Shown here: positions 1 to 8,720 of the stretch, one piece after another
Layout: each line of letters starts with the position of its first letter
How positions within the stretch are numbered: the first letter of the stretch is position 1
Made by a program: the position numbers and the translations under genes
Assembly (NCBI GenBank): GCA_963768585.1
Contig: CAVYIF010000016.1
Coordinates: 310,001 to 374,000, forward strand
Direction: 5' to 3'
From: CAVUNY01 sp963768585
Lineage (GTDB): Bacteria; Chloroflexota; Anaerolineae; Anaerolineales; Anaerolineaceae
DNA length: 64,000 nucleotides
Notes under the pieces: generated by a model
What the model was told of the DNA's origin: nothing
The model's input: the letters and a program-made list of their open reading frames with translations, nothing else
Databases searched by the model: none

Positions 1-475
1 AGGTCGCCTCCTGCCACTGAAAAACGCGGAAGTAGGGTGCACCCAATATTTCTCGATCTGCGGTAAAGTGGATGCCATCGTCCGAAAGGGAAACAAAAGA
101 ATACTGGTGGGCCGCTTCCAGGTTGGTTTCTGTTACTTCCGGGGCATGGCGCACCGGGCCGTGGAAATACATGCGCAGCTTGCGCGCAGCATGGTCGATG
201 TGCACATCCGGGGAGGCAATGTGATCGTTGCAGCGCGTCTCTTCGACCCGCAGCGTGCCGCCCGGATAGATTTTCCAGGGGCCTTCCAGCCGGTCGGCGT
301 AGGCCAGGCGGATGAAAGCGCCTTTATGGTGGCCAAAATAAAGGTAATAACGCCCGAGGGGGTTGGGCAGCCAATCGGGAACGCGGATCAACGAAGGGCC
401 GTTGATATTCGTCCCAATCGAGGTGCTCAGTTCAGGATAAATCAGAGGGTTGTTTTCAAAACGTTTGAGGTTCAT
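1..475 (-). CDS. Beta-propeller glycosidase-like protein, truncated by the window edge
   Basis: The frame opens with ATG at 475 and runs off the left edge with no stop, giving about 158 residues. The start MNLKRFENNPLIYPE, then NGPSLIRVPDW, YYLYFGHHKG and ASPDVHID, is the pattern of blades 1-2 in five-bladed beta-propeller sugar enzymes (GH43, GH32 and GH130-like folds): an N-P-[LI] opening, a conserved NGPS strand and a repeated Y-L-Y-F/Y strand. AAGGT lies 8 bases before the ATG. No signal peptide is visible, so the protein is probably cytoplasmic. It follows the heparinase-like gene on the same strand, across a palindromic terminator. The exact family and substrate cannot be named from this half. 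Confidence 0.7.
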   Translation of the reverse strand, partial: MNLKRFENNPLIYPELSTSIGTNINGPSLIRVPDWLPNPLGRYYLYFGHHKGAFIRLAYADRLEGPWKIYPGGTLRVEETRCNDHIASPDVHIDHAARKLRMYFHGPVRHAPEVTETNLEAAHQYSFVSLSDDGIHFTADREILGAPYFRVFQWQEAT

Positions 476-506
476 TGGGCCGTACCTTTAGGGCATGCGG
501 TTAAGC

Positions 507-540
507 AACAGCCAGATGCGATCGATCGCATCTGGCTGTT
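507..540 (-). terminator. 34-base perfect palindrome, probable terminator
   Basis: A perfect self-complementary sequence centred on GATCGATC lies 9 bases past the stop of the 550-3072 gene and 31 bases before the start of the next minus-strand gene. The stem can be about 15 bp. The T-run is better on the plus side (TTTT) than on the minus side, so termination in the minus direction may be only partial. Confidence 0.6.
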
Positions 541-549
541 TTCAAGCCT

Positions 550-3072
550 TTATGAAAAATTTAAGCGCAGCATTTGATCGCCGTAGCCGATATCCATGAC
601 CTCGGCAGGGAAGGCAGCATCCACAAATGGGCCTTCAAAGCGCTTTGAAAAGCGCAGTGGGAGTGCTGCGCCGTTGCGCTGCAGGGGACCGCTCCAATCA
701 AATTCGAGCAGGTCGCCGCGCAGAGTTTGCCATTCGACCGCCAGTCCTTCCACCTTTACCGGTTTCGCCAGTACATTGTTGTAGAAATCTGCGAAATCTC
801 CGTCGGTCGTTCGGCGCCCCATTTGCACCAGCCAGGCTGTTTGGGTGCCCGGCGCGATCAGTTCAAAATAGGCATCATCGCCGTTTTCGACCAGGCTAAA
901 TCCGTCGGAAGCGTAGATTGCCAGGTAGCCATTGTTTTTCCGCGCAAATGCCCAACCTTTTTCAAGACGGTACTCGTCGAAGGCAAAAGTCGGGAAATAG
1001 GCGTGCGAATAACCCAGGCGTTCGTTTTCAGACAGTTGAAAGAGGCTGATCAGGGCATCCTGCCACTGTGCAACCCGCGGCAGGGCGCCGCTGCCGCACC
1101 ACTTTCCGGCCTGGCGCTGATCGGATTGATTCAAGGCTGTGGGATGGCTGCTGAATACCACGGCTTCTGGCCCAAGGGTAGCCTGCCAGGGATGAACCAT
1201 CCCACCCCAGTCGCCGGACTGGTAATCTTGCAGAGATGACAGCATGAAGTCGGTGGTTTTGTATGCGACCTGGTTGACCTCCCAGTTTTCATCCGGGCGG
1301 GCGCTGTGCTCCATTGTCCATGCCCCTTCCGGTTTTTCGAGAGCGATCGAGCGCACCAATTCTGGCAGGCTGTATTCATTCGCCATGCCCAGGGAAAGGG
1401 CGCCAACCAGCTTCTTGTGATAACAACCCATCCCAAACAGCAGGCGGTTGAGCGAAGCTGCCGAGGTCAGCCGCCCGGTCTTCAACTGGCTGGGGATGGC
1501 TTCGATTTGGGGCGTGCCAAGCATGCCCTGAAATGAATACTGCGCCAGGGTAAAAGCGGTCTGGTCCAATAATACTGCCGCCAACTCGGCAATCGTATTA
1601 TCCCTGGCGAGGTCCGCCAGATGGGCCAGGGCACTCACCCTTTCATCCAGGTGAGCATTGCCATCCCGCCATCCGAGTTTTCCGCACTGCTGAAGCAGGG
1701 TTGTCAGGACTTCCTCACCCATTTTGCGCTCCTTGGCCCCCGTGCGTCCGGAGATATCGAAATGCCGCCGGCTGTATTGCTGTCCGGCCAGTACCTGGCA
1801 GGCAGCCAGAACCAGACGGTTGGTTTCACCCATTTCCAGCGGCCGGAACACTTTTTCCGGGCTGTATGGGAAAGCGGTAATCGCTGCCTCAATTTCCGGC
1901 AGCAAATCCGCCGGGAATTGCTTTTCTTTCGCCAGCCGGGTGACCATACCGATCAATCCCAGCAGGTCAATCAGGCAGCCGGTGCTGCGCTGCCGGACGC
2001 TTTTCACGGCTTTTCCGATTTCTTCCCGGTCCACAATTTCCCACCAACCCAGCAGCATTTTGGTGATTTCGCCAAAGATACCGCCTGCCCGGGCGCCTTC
2101 TTGCATCAACCGTACCAGGCGGTTTTCATACGTATCCTCTGCTTCCAGGGATACTTTTACGGGCGCATTCTGGAATGGGATGACCCTTTCGGCATGAAAT
2201 TTTTCGTTGTAAAAAAGGTCGGGCTCCGGCATGATGCGGGCTTCCATCGGCCCTTCGGGAAGTTGGTAGCTGACGATACTGTTGATCGTTGCCCCTGGCT
2301 CAATCGTATTGAAGGTTTCAGCACGGATACCGCCGTAAATATCCTGCAAACGGATCACGCAGCTTGCTTTTCCCATCACGCGGTCTGCGCAGTTCAAAGA
2401 AATGCGATCTTCGTAGGTATAAACCGCCTGGCTCAGACTGGCGATCTCATAGATGGCTTCGACAGCTTTTCGCTGACTGGTATTTTCGTTTTGTACGAGC
2501 AGGTGAACGGCAGCCGAATCCAGACCTGGTCCACTCAGGTGGACAGCATTGGAGAGCAGCGCATCTCCCAGGGCAGCCTCTTCCGATTGAAGATACAGGT
2601 GGTTGGCGCCGCGCTTGAGGTTCAGCATAAAGGCATGATTGGTATGACCCTGGTAGTCGAGCGGTTGAATTTCCAGGCAGCGGTATACCAGGTCGCCGTT
2701 GCACCACACGGCTGCTGCGCCGGATGCCGCCATCTCTACTCTCACTGAAGCGGCGGCCGGCATGACCAGCTGGGCATAGGACCAGCGTTCCACAAGCTGC
2801 CAGGTCGGCGCATGAATGGTTGTTTCCAGCAGGTGATCTGCTTTGCAGTGTGAGACCAACCAGTACGCGGAACTTGTTTTTTCTAACTCTACCGGCGGCG
2901 TGGTGTAGGGCAATAAATTTCGGAATGATTCATCCAATATGCGCCGGCGAAATTCCAGGGCAGCCTCGCTGCCCTGTGTCTTCACCTTAATTTCTTTTGG
3001 GGCGAGATCAGCCGTCAGCCAATGATCGATATAGCCGTCAGAGAGTGGGTATTCGAGGGAAAATTTCTTCAT
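550..3072 (-). CDS. Large heparinase-like carbohydrate-active protein, function unassigned
   Basis: 840 residues with no export signal (starts MKKFSLEYPLSDGYIDHW). The region around residues 90-160 has the look of a sugar-enzyme beta-sandwich: AAAVWCNGDLVYRC followed by LKRGANHLYLQSE, the small-hydrophobic/NG and LKxGxN pattern of galactose-binding-like domains. The middle (about 320-640) is helix-rich, as in alpha/alpha-toroid lyases. The last 150 residues (YLAIYASDGFSLVENG, TAWLVQMGRR) resemble the C-terminal beta-sandwich of heparinase II/III-like proteins. I see no definite catalytic motif. Its neighbours are a glycosidase-like gene, a sugar isomerase and a sulfatase, which suggests use of a complex glycan. 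The gene is intact; the function is inferred from architecture only. Confidence 0.6.
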   Translation of the reverse strand: MKKFSLEYPLSDGYIDHWLTADLAPKEIKVKTQGSEAALEFRRRILDESFRNLLPYTTPPVELEKTSSAYWLVSHCKADHLLETTIHAPTWQLVERWSYAQLVMPAAASVRVEMAASGAAAVWCNGDLVYRCLEIQPLDYQGHTNHAFMLNLKRGANHLYLQSEEAALGDALLSNAVHLSGPGLDSAAVHLLVQNENTSQRKAVEAIYEIASLSQAVYTYEDRISLNCADRVMGKASCVIRLQDIYGGIRAETFNTIEPGATINSIVSYQLPEGPMEARIMPEPDLFYNEKFHAERVIPFQNAPVKVSLEAEDTYENRLVRLMQEGARAGGIFGEITKMLLGWWEIVDREEIGKAVKSVRQRSTGCLIDLLGLIGMVTRLAKEKQFPADLLPEIEAAITAFPYSPEKVFRPLEMGETNRLVLAACQVLAGQQYSRRHFDISGRTGAKERKMGEEVLTTLLQQCGKLGWRDGNAHLDERVSALAHLADLARDNTIAELAAVLLDQTAFTLAQYSFQGMLGTPQIEAIPSQLKTGRLTSAASLNRLLFGMGCYHKKLVGALSLGMANEYSLPELVRSIALEKPEGAWTMEHSARPDENWEVNQVAYKTTDFMLSSLQDYQSGDWGGMVHPWQATLGPEAVVFSSHPTALNQSDQRQAGKWCGSGALPRVAQWQDALISLFQLSENERLGYSHAYFPTFAFDEYRLEKGWAFARKNNGYLAIYASDGFSLVENGDDAYFELIAPGTQTAWLVQMGRRTTDGDFADFYNNVLAKPVKVEGLAVEWQTLRGDLLEFDWSGPLQRNGAALPLRFSKRFEGPFVDAAFPAEVMDIGYGDQMLRLNFS

Positions 3073-3236
3073 ATCCTGTCCTGGTAAAAATTAAATTTTT
3101 CGATGTAGATCGGTATCACCCATCTGGGTGGTCACTGCCGGCAAAGCCGGACCAGATATGATTTTACCAGCACATCGCCCGAAAACCCCTGGTAGAATCC
3201 GGGCTCATTGGGATTTCCTGTGGAAGAGGTTAAACG

Positions 3237-3277
3237 TGTGGGGTGAAATTGGCGCGTAGCGCCAATTTCACCCCACA
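3237..3277. repeat. 19-bp perfect inverted repeat with 3-base loop
   Basis: The two arms (3237-3255 and 3259-3277) are exact complements, separated by GTA. The element lies in the 248-base gap between the minus-strand isomerase gene and the heparinase-like gene, 44 bases past the isomerase stop. There is no T-run on either side, so it is more likely an RNA stability/processing hairpin or a dispersed palindromic repeat than a classic terminator. The rest of the gap shows no gene. Confidence 0.6.
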
Positions 3278-3320
3278 TCATTGGGGATGGAAATATTTCA
3301 GTGGAAACCAGTCTGATCAA

Positions 3321-4052
3321 CTACAAGGTTTGCAGATAGATGAGACTTTGTTTGAGATCTGCCAGGATATCTCCCGCGCAGCGGTCAAATTCGACAATCG
3401 GCGCTTCCAAGTATTTGGCCGCCTTGACCAGTGCCGGGAAGTCCATCACGCCAGTGCCCAGAGCGGTCATTGGCGCTTCGTGGCTGCCTGGGCCGTCCTT
3501 AAAGTGCAGCAGTTTGGCGCGCGTACCCAGTTCCGTCACCACTGCTGCCGGATCCAGCCCGCCGACTTTCACCCAGTAGGTATCCAGTTCAAACAGCACC
3601 TGCGGATCAAGCTCGGCGTTCATTACCTGGTAAACGCGCATCCCTCCCAGATCGTTCATCTCCCGCCAGTGATTGTGAAAGCCGAATGCCAGGCCGTGTT
3701 TGCGGCAGACCGCCGCCGCCGTATTGAGCTGTTCGCAGAAGCGTTTTGTGGCATCGATGCTGGCAATCTCTTCCGGTTTTACCCCGGGGACGATATACAC
3801 CGGGCTGCCGACCCCCAACACCATTTCGATCAGCTCATTCTGCTTTTCGCCCAGCGGCATGCCGGAATGGGAAGCCACTACTTTCAGGCCCAGCTCAGCA
3901 AACAATTGGGCGGCTGCCTGGGGTGTGGTGCCGGGAAAACCGGCGGTTTCTACGCCCTGGTAACCCATGGCGGCAATCTTGCGCACAGTGCCCGCGAAGT
4001 CTGCGGCCAGCAGTTCGCGAACGGAATACAGTTGAACGGATTTATTCTTCAT
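3321..4052 (-). CDS. Sugar phosphate isomerase/epimerase (xylose-isomerase-like TIM barrel)
   Basis: 243 residues, a usual length for AP-endonuclease-2-type TIM barrels. Seen in order: VQLYSVRELLAADF near the N-terminus, GYQGVETAGF (beta-2), VVASHSGMP, GFHNHWREM with its metal-site histidine, FELDTYWVKVGG with a glutamate/aspartate pair, LLHFKDG, and PIVEFDRC at the C-terminus. These match the metal-binding E, H, D, H, E positions of the IolE/xylose isomerase-like superfamily. No signal peptide. The start is preceded by AGAGGA. It sits between a sulfatase and a heparinase-like gene on the same strand, so a role in converting a released sugar is likely. The substrate is unknown. Confidence 0.8.
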   Translation of the reverse strand: MKNKSVQLYSVRELLAADFAGTVRKIAAMGYQGVETAGFPGTTPQAAAQLFAELGLKVVASHSGMPLGEKQNELIEMVLGVGSPVYIVPGVKPEEIASIDATKRFCEQLNTAAAVCRKHGLAFGFHNHWREMNDLGGMRVYQVMNAELDPQVLFELDTYWVKVGGLDPAAVVTELGTRAKLLHFKDGPGSHEAPMTALGTGVMDFPALVKAAKYLEAPIVEFDRCAGDILADLKQSLIYLQTL

Positions 4053-4161
4053 CAGGTCCTCTTTATTTTGGGTGTTTGTAAAAAACAGTCTGCGTGGCCA
4101 GATTTCTGGCAGTGCAAGCCATTTTTATCTCATCAGCTTAATTCTATATCGAAAAGCTGGT

Positions 4162-5502
4162 TTACAGGTCTGGCAAACGAAACTCATCTCCCGTATCGTT
4201 GATCCAGGCTGCCAGACGGCGGTTGAGGCGCTGTCTTTCGGTGGCATAACGGCTGTTCATTGCCAGGTTGGCCTGTTCGTAGGGGTCTTCATTCAGATTG
4301 AACATCAACCAGGGCTGTTCTTGCAGGGCGATATATTTCCATCCGTCGCGTGTCACAACGCCGCGCCAGGGCCGGTCGACACTGTCGCCGTGCCCGGTCG
4401 GGATCACTACCTGTAAAAAGGCTAAATCCGGTTCGTTGGCCACGGCCCCGCCCAGGCGCACGGCAGAATAATCGGTACCTTCCATCCAATCCGGAATCGG
4501 AATACCGCACAGGCCAAGCGTGGTGGGAGCGATATCCACGTGATTGACCGGCGCGCTGTTCGAGCCGCTGCGGTATGTGTAATACGGCGGGCCGCCGCCC
4601 AGCAAGAAAGGCACCCGGATGGATTCCTCCCAGGGAGCGGTTTTGTGAAATTGCCCATGGCTGCCATGCATATCACCGTGATCCGAGAAAAAGAAGAGGT
4701 GGGTCTCATCGCGCAGCGCCAGTTCTGACAGTCTGCGCATCACCCGGCCTACATTCCAATCGATATTCTCAATCTGGGCATAATACCCGGCCAGATCGCG
4801 GCGGGCCCGCTCCTGCACCCGGTCGATCTCGGGTACATTGCGCCGCAAATGAATGTTTCCCGGTGTGTGGCGCTCGCGCCAGCGGTTTGGCGCATCATAA
4901 GGATTGTGCGGTGGCTGAACGGAAAGCACAGCAAAAAAAGGCTGGTGCGAACCATCCTGTCGCAAATTTGTCTGTTCCTCCAGATAAGCGAGCAGCAAGT
5001 CAGTCAGGGCATCGGTTTCGTAACCTGGCAGCCGGTAATGAAAGGCGTTTTCGTTCTGGCCCCCGTGGACCCAACTATCCCAGGGACTGTTGTTGTTTTC
5101 GTACCCCACCCAGCGCTCGAACCCACCTCGTCTTTGTGGGGGAACGATGTGCATCGCCGCCCGATCGCGGCTTTCTTTGAATCCATCTACATGCCATTTG
5201 CCGAAATAAGCGGTGCGATAGCCGGCCTGGCGCAAGGGTTGGGCGATGGTTGGTTGTTCCGGGGGAAGCTGGTATTCGTGGCCCGGCACGCAGTGATGCG
5301 GGTAGCGCCCGGTCAACATGGATCCGCGGTAAGGGCAGCACAACGGGAAGCCGGACACTGCCGCGCTGAAGTTGATCCCCTCTTGCGCCAACCGGTCCAG
5401 GTTGGGGGTCGACAGATTTGGATCGCCTTTGTAGCCGGTGGCCTGGGCGCGGTGCTGGTCGTCGATGATCCAGATGATATTCGGTCGCTGGTCTGTGGGC
5501 AT
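4162..5502 (-). CDS. Sulfatase (formylglycine-dependent), cytoplasmic
   Basis: 446 residues. The N-terminal RPNIIWIIDDQHR carries the metal-binding Asp pair. Cys55 in CCPYRGSMLTGR fits the C-x-P-x-R signature whose cysteine is oxidised to formylglycine by a separate maturase. FGKWHVDG follows, and FFFSDHGDMHG holds the second Asp-His metal pair. The last 120 residues form the usual small C-terminal subdomain. There is no signal peptide, unlike most periplasmic sulfatases, so it probably desulfates imported oligosaccharides. AAGGAAAGG precedes the ATG. It is divergent from the nitrilase gene (90-base gap), with the isomerase 109 bases downstream. No sulfatase maturase lies in this window. Substrate unknown. 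Confidence 0.88.
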   Translation of the reverse strand: MPTDQRPNIIWIIDDQHRAQATGYKGDPNLSTPNLDRLAQEGINFSAAVSGFPLCCPYRGSMLTGRYPHHCVPGHEYQLPPEQPTIAQPLRQAGYRTAYFGKWHVDGFKESRDRAAMHIVPPQRRGGFERWVGYENNNSPWDSWVHGGQNENAFHYRLPGYETDALTDLLLAYLEEQTNLRQDGSHQPFFAVLSVQPPHNPYDAPNRWRERHTPGNIHLRRNVPEIDRVQERARRDLAGYYAQIENIDWNVGRVMRRLSELALRDETHLFFFSDHGDMHGSHGQFHKTAPWEESIRVPFLLGGGPPYYTYRSGSNSAPVNHVDIAPTTLGLCGIPIPDWMEGTDYSAVRLGGAVANEPDLAFLQVVIPTGHGDSVDRPWRGVVTRDGWKYIALQEQPWLMFNLNEDPYEQANLAMNSRYATERQRLNRRLAAWINDTGDEFRLPDL

Positions 5503-5591
5503 AACCTTTCCTTCAAGCTGATTTTACGGCATGGCTGTCTCGCCGGGCCGCATCGCTGGCGATGCTATAATTTCTTTCGGAGACAGAATAA

Positions 5592-6365
5592 ATGGACAAA
5601 CTCAAGCTGGCATTGATTAAAGTCTACCCGAAAAAAGGAAATCTGGCTGACAACCATGCCGTCTTAATGGATATTCTCGATGAAATAGCTCCTCACCGCC
5701 CGGATGTGATTATTACCCCGGAATGCTTTCTGGATGGTTATGTCGTCACCGAAGATTGGGTGGATGCCCCCGGGATGCTGCAGTACGCAGTTGATCTTGC
5801 TGAATCTGCCTATGTGCGCGCAGCCTGCGATTTTTCGCGCAGCCAGGCTTGCTGGCTGATCGATGGCCTGACGCGCCGCGCGGGGCAAGGCGTATTCAAC
5901 AGCGCGCTGGTGATCAGCCGCGCCGGAGAGATTGCCGGTGTTTACGACAAGACCCATATTCAGACACACGACGTCAAGTTCCAGCCAGGGGCAGCTCTAC
6001 CGGTTTTTGACTCCGATTTTGGCCGGTTTGGGGTGATGATCTGTGCCGACCGGCGCTGGCCCGAAACCGTGCGCACCCTGGCCCTCAAAGGAGCGCGCAT
6101 CATATTCAACCCGACTTACGGCATGCACGATCTGCGCAACCAGCATATGATGCAGACTCGCTCTTATGAAAGCGAAGTAGTGATCGCTTTTTGCCATCCG
6201 GGGCGTTCCCTGGTAACCGGGCCGCGCGGGGAAATTTTGGTCAATAATCACAATCCGGCCGACCGGTTTACGCTGTGCGAGGTGGACCTGGGTCCGGTGG
6301 ATGAAGTCCGGTCCGGACCCTCCGCTCATCTGCGCGACCGGCGGGATGATTTGTACCTGGTATAG
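5592..6365 (+). CDS. Nitrilase/carbon-nitrogen hydrolase family protein
   Basis: 257 residues, close to the usual 260-280. The catalytic triad is complete: Glu44 in ITPECFLDGY, Lys120 in VYDKTHIQ and Cys151 in GVMICADRRWPE. Such enzymes hydrolyse the C-N bond of amides or carbamoyl compounds in the cytoplasm. The start has GGAG 9 bases upstream. It stands alone on the plus strand, divergent from the sulfatase and convergent with the DinB-like gene. Family assignment is firm; the specific amide is not known. Confidence 0.88.
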   Translation: MDKLKLALIKVYPKKGNLADNHAVLMDILDEIAPHRPDVIITPECFLDGYVVTEDWVDAPGMLQYAVDLAESAYVRAACDFSRSQACWLIDGLTRRAGQGVFNSALVISRAGEIAGVYDKTHIQTHDVKFQPGAALPVFDSDFGRFGVMICADRRWPETVRTLALKGARIIFNPTYGMHDLRNQHMMQTRSYESEVVIAFCHPGRSLVTGPRGEILVNNHNPADRFTLCEVDLGPVDEVRSGPSAHLRDRRDDLYLV

Positions 6366-6412
6366 ATGCCCTTTCGCGGTGGTTTGCTCTCAAACAGGCA
6401 TGAGGTTTCTTG

Positions 6413-6922
6413 CTACCAATCTCCAGCATACTTCACCGAGAAGGGGGCAGCGGCCTGGTACAGATAAGCGTAGCGCAGTTCGTTTAACTGGCGCAGGTGC
6501 AGCAGGTCGTGCGCTGCCCAGGAAGCCAGCAGGTCTCCGGCGGTGAGTTTGCCCCAGGGCAGGTCATAGGCGGCCTGCCAATCCGGGTTGTCCAGGCTTT
6601 TCAGCCAGGCCAGCGACGCAACTCGTTCAAGCAAAAAGCTTTCGACGGAGGTCTCGAAATCGCGCTCCTGGTAGCGGCGTTCCGTCACCCAGCCCTGGGG
6701 ATCAATCGGAGACCAGGGCAGAATGGGGTCTTGGAGCACATCCTGCAAATGGGCCCGAAAATCTTCGCGTTCCTCGTCGTAAAGATGGTTGATCACTTCC
6801 AGAAGCGACCAGGATTCAGCGTCCGGTTTCCAACACGCCTGCTCATCGCTGACATTTTGTGCCATGGCGTGGATCGCGTTGGCGTTGTTGGATAGATGTT
6901 CGATATAATTTTGGATATCCAT
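6413..6922 (-). CDS. DinB-like four-helix-bundle protein
   Basis: 169 residues from ATG at 6922. An upstream in-frame ATG at 7042 would add 40 residues unlike the family, so I prefer 6922, where GGGAAGGA and the typical opening MDIQNYIEHLSN occur. The metal-site histidines of the DinB/YfiT superfamily are visible: one in EVINHLYDEERED, and the pair in WAAHDLLHLRQL. These proteins include metal-dependent thiol transferases and damage-inducible proteins of unknown role. No operon partner; convergent with the nitrilase gene. Confidence 0.75.
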   Translation of the reverse strand: MDIQNYIEHLSNNANAIHAMAQNVSDEQACWKPDAESWSLLEVINHLYDEEREDFRAHLQDVLQDPILPWSPIDPQGWVTERRYQERDFETSVESFLLERVASLAWLKSLDNPDWQAAYDLPWGKLTAGDLLASWAAHDLLHLRQLNELRYAYLYQAAAPFSVKYAGDW

Positions 6923-7403
6923 TGTTCTCGCAAAATCCTTCCCAATATTTTCCAACTGGTTTATCATCGAAAAAATTTTGGCGTGCAAGCGCTCATCAAG
7001 TCTGACGGGTGAGGCGCAAACCTTTTCTTCGATCGACCGCAAAAAACATTCCGCAAAGCGGGTGCGTTAAAAGAAATTGCCTGATTGTGATCTGGTAAAT
7101 GCATCTTCCCTGTCCGCAGGAGTGCTGTTTGCGCATCGCATTTAACCATTTCTTAATCGTTTTTGATTATAACATTTTCACCCGTGTGGGGCAATAGTAA
7201 TCCTTTAATCAATGGCTGTCTTCCCTACTCCGGATTATTAATCGCGAATTTCCAAACTATCTCCGATTGTTTTCCATAATCTCTCCACAATTGGCTGGCA
7301 TACTGAAGTTCAATCAGATCAATTCTTCGGAGTTGTTGTGAAGCACCGGAAGAAAAAAATGGGTCTGAGGATCCTTGAAACAGGTTCTCAGAAGGAGGTC
7401 ATC
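6923..7403. other. Intergenic stretch between divergent genes
   Basis: About 480 bases, AT-rich between 7140 and 7340. It must hold the promoters of the leftward DinB-like gene and the rightward membrane-protein gene. I cannot pick a clear -35/-10 pair. No RNA gene or repeat is recognisable. Confidence 0.4.
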
Positions 7404-7772
7404 ATGTTTCGCGGAAGTTGGATCGTATTTCGGATTATCGGCACGCTTTTGCTGATCGGATTTCTAATCGCCGGTGGGGTAATGCTGTACCATGCCGGGC
7501 AGGCGCAAGGTTATGCCATGGGCCTGGCAGCAGCCGGGCAAGATGGGACGGCCCCACTGCCGTACAATGGTCCTGCGCCGTACTACGGTTTCGGTTGGGG
7601 CCATACCAATTTCTTCTTCCCCTTATTGCCGCTGTTTGGATTTTTCGCACTGGGCGGGTTGTTCTTGCTGTTCTTTGGGGTGTTCGGCGCCATATTCCGG
7701 CGGCGAGCCTGGGCGCACGCTCCCGGCGGATACGGACCCTGGGCAGGTGGGCCGCGGCAGGGTTATCCCTAG
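7404..7772 (+). CDS. Small two-helix membrane protein, possibly cut short by an in-frame TAG
   Basis: 122 residues from ATG at 7404, which has AAGGAGG 7 bases upstream; a longer in-frame start at 7338 lacks such a site. There is a membrane helix at about residues 8-30 (IIGTLLLIGFLIAGGVM) and a second at about 70-95, rich in Phe and Leu, separated by a Gly/Pro-rich loop. The tail is basic (FRRRAWAH), then Gly/Pro/Gln-rich. The stop TAG at 7770 is followed in the same frame by 30 further codons of the same Pro/Gln/Gly-rich kind, ending in TAA at 7863-7865, so the TAG may be a mutated CAG. It lies upstream of a two-component system and could be its sensing partner. No family recognised. Confidence 0.65.
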   Translation: MFRGSWIVFRIIGTLLLIGFLIAGGVMLYHAGQAQGYAMGLAAAGQDGTAPLPYNGPAPYYGFGWGHTNFFFPLLPLFGFFALGGLFLLFFGVFGAIFRRRAWAHAPGGYGPWAGGPRQGYP

Positions 7773-7865
7773 GGCCCTCCCCCATGGGCCGGGCAGCCCC
7801 AACCGCCGGCGCCGGGTGAAGCTGCCCCAACCTCCGGGCAGCCTCCCAGCGAGCCTTCCCAATAA

Positions 7866-8031
7866 CGGACTGGAGACATGAATCACCCCTTCACTCAATT
7901 CCCCCGCCCAGCGAGGGCGGGGGTTAGGGGGTGGGTGGTGAAGTGTCCCCATGACAATCCTGAAATATTAATTTTGGAGTGTGTCATGTAATCGTTCATT
8001 TTTTGAACATGGTTTAGGATAAACTATAACG
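7866..8031 (+). promoter_or_regulatory. Upstream region of the response regulator gene, with hairpin
   Basis: It holds a 9-bp perfect GC stem (7901-7909 with 7915-7923, loop AGCGA) with no T-run. Closer to the gene, the inverted repeat GTTCA-N5-TGAAC (7994-8008) could be an operator for the regulator. A TATAAC box lies at 8025-8030, too near the ATG at 8032 to be a conventional -10 for this start, so the promoter is not settled. Confidence 0.35.
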
Positions 8032-8718
8032 ATGCAAGAATTGATTTTAGTTGTCGATGACGAGCCAAAAATCGTCAAATTGACCCGCGATTTCCTGGAA
8101 AAAGACGGATTTAAGGTGATCAGCGCGGCGGATGGGGCGGCTGCTCTGCAAATGGCCCGCCGGGAAAAGCCGGATCTGGTGGTGCTGGACTTGATGCTGC
8201 CGGAGATGGACGGCTGGGAAGTTTGCCGGGCGCTGCGCCGGGAAAGCGACATGCCAGTGATCATGCTCACTGCCCGTTCCGAGGATAGCGATCAGGTGAT
8301 TGGCCTGGAACTGGGCGCAGATGATTACATCACCAAACCATTCTCGCCGCGCACCCTGGTGGCGCGGGTGCGCGCCCTGCTGCGCCGTACCCAGGGGCGT
8401 ATGAAACCACTCGCCATGATTCGTTCTGGCGGGTTGGAGATCGACCTGGAAGGTCACCGCGTCCAGCTGGATGGGGCAGCCCTTCATCTAACCCCGAATG
8501 AATTTAAACTGTTGGCGGCCCTGGCCCGCCACCCCGGGCAGCTTTTTTCCCGTGAACAATTGGTAGACCATCTGCATGGCGTTTCGTTCAACAGCTTTGA
8601 CCGCAGTATCAACTCGCACATCAAGAATCTGCGCCGCAAACTGGAATCTGATCCATCGAACCCGCGCTTCATTGAGACAGTCTACGGCGTGGGCTACCGC
8701 TTTATCGAAAGGGATTGA
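8032..8718 (+). CDS. OmpR/PhoB-family response regulator
   Basis: 228 residues, the standard length. Receiver domain, residues 4-118: acidic pocket Asp9/Asp10, phospho-acceptor Asp53 in VVLDLMLPEMDG, Thr/Ala in MLTARSE, and the conserved Lys in DYITKPF. Winged-helix DNA-binding domain, residues about 130-226, with LTPNEFKLLAAL, the recognition-helix region SINSHIKNLRRKLE and the wing ending VYGVGYRFI. Phosphorylated by the histidine kinase encoded 2 bases downstream; the two form one operon. Targets unknown, though the small membrane protein upstream is a candidate. Confidence 0.95.
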   Translation: MQELILVVDDEPKIVKLTRDFLEKDGFKVISAADGAAALQMARREKPDLVVLDLMLPEMDGWEVCRALRRESDMPVIMLTARSEDSDQVIGLELGADDYITKPFSPRTLVARVRALLRRTQGRMKPLAMIRSGGLEIDLEGHRVQLDGAALHLTPNEFKLLAALARHPGQLFSREQLVDHLHGVSFNSFDRSINSHIKNLRRKLESDPSNPRFIETVYGVGYRFIERD

Positions 8719-8720
8719 AA

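Noticed and set aside
1621..2748. Long open frame (375 codons) on the plus strand
   Set aside because: It lies antisense to the intact heparinase-like gene, has no family motif or ribosome site, and its composition reflects the codon pattern of the opposite strand.
3243..4202. Open frame of 319 codons on the plus strand
   Set aside because: Antisense to the TIM-barrel isomerase gene, which has all family motifs; no ribosome site.
7901..7923. GC-rich hairpin as a terminator
   Set aside because: No T-run follows on either strand; recorded only as part of the upstream region.
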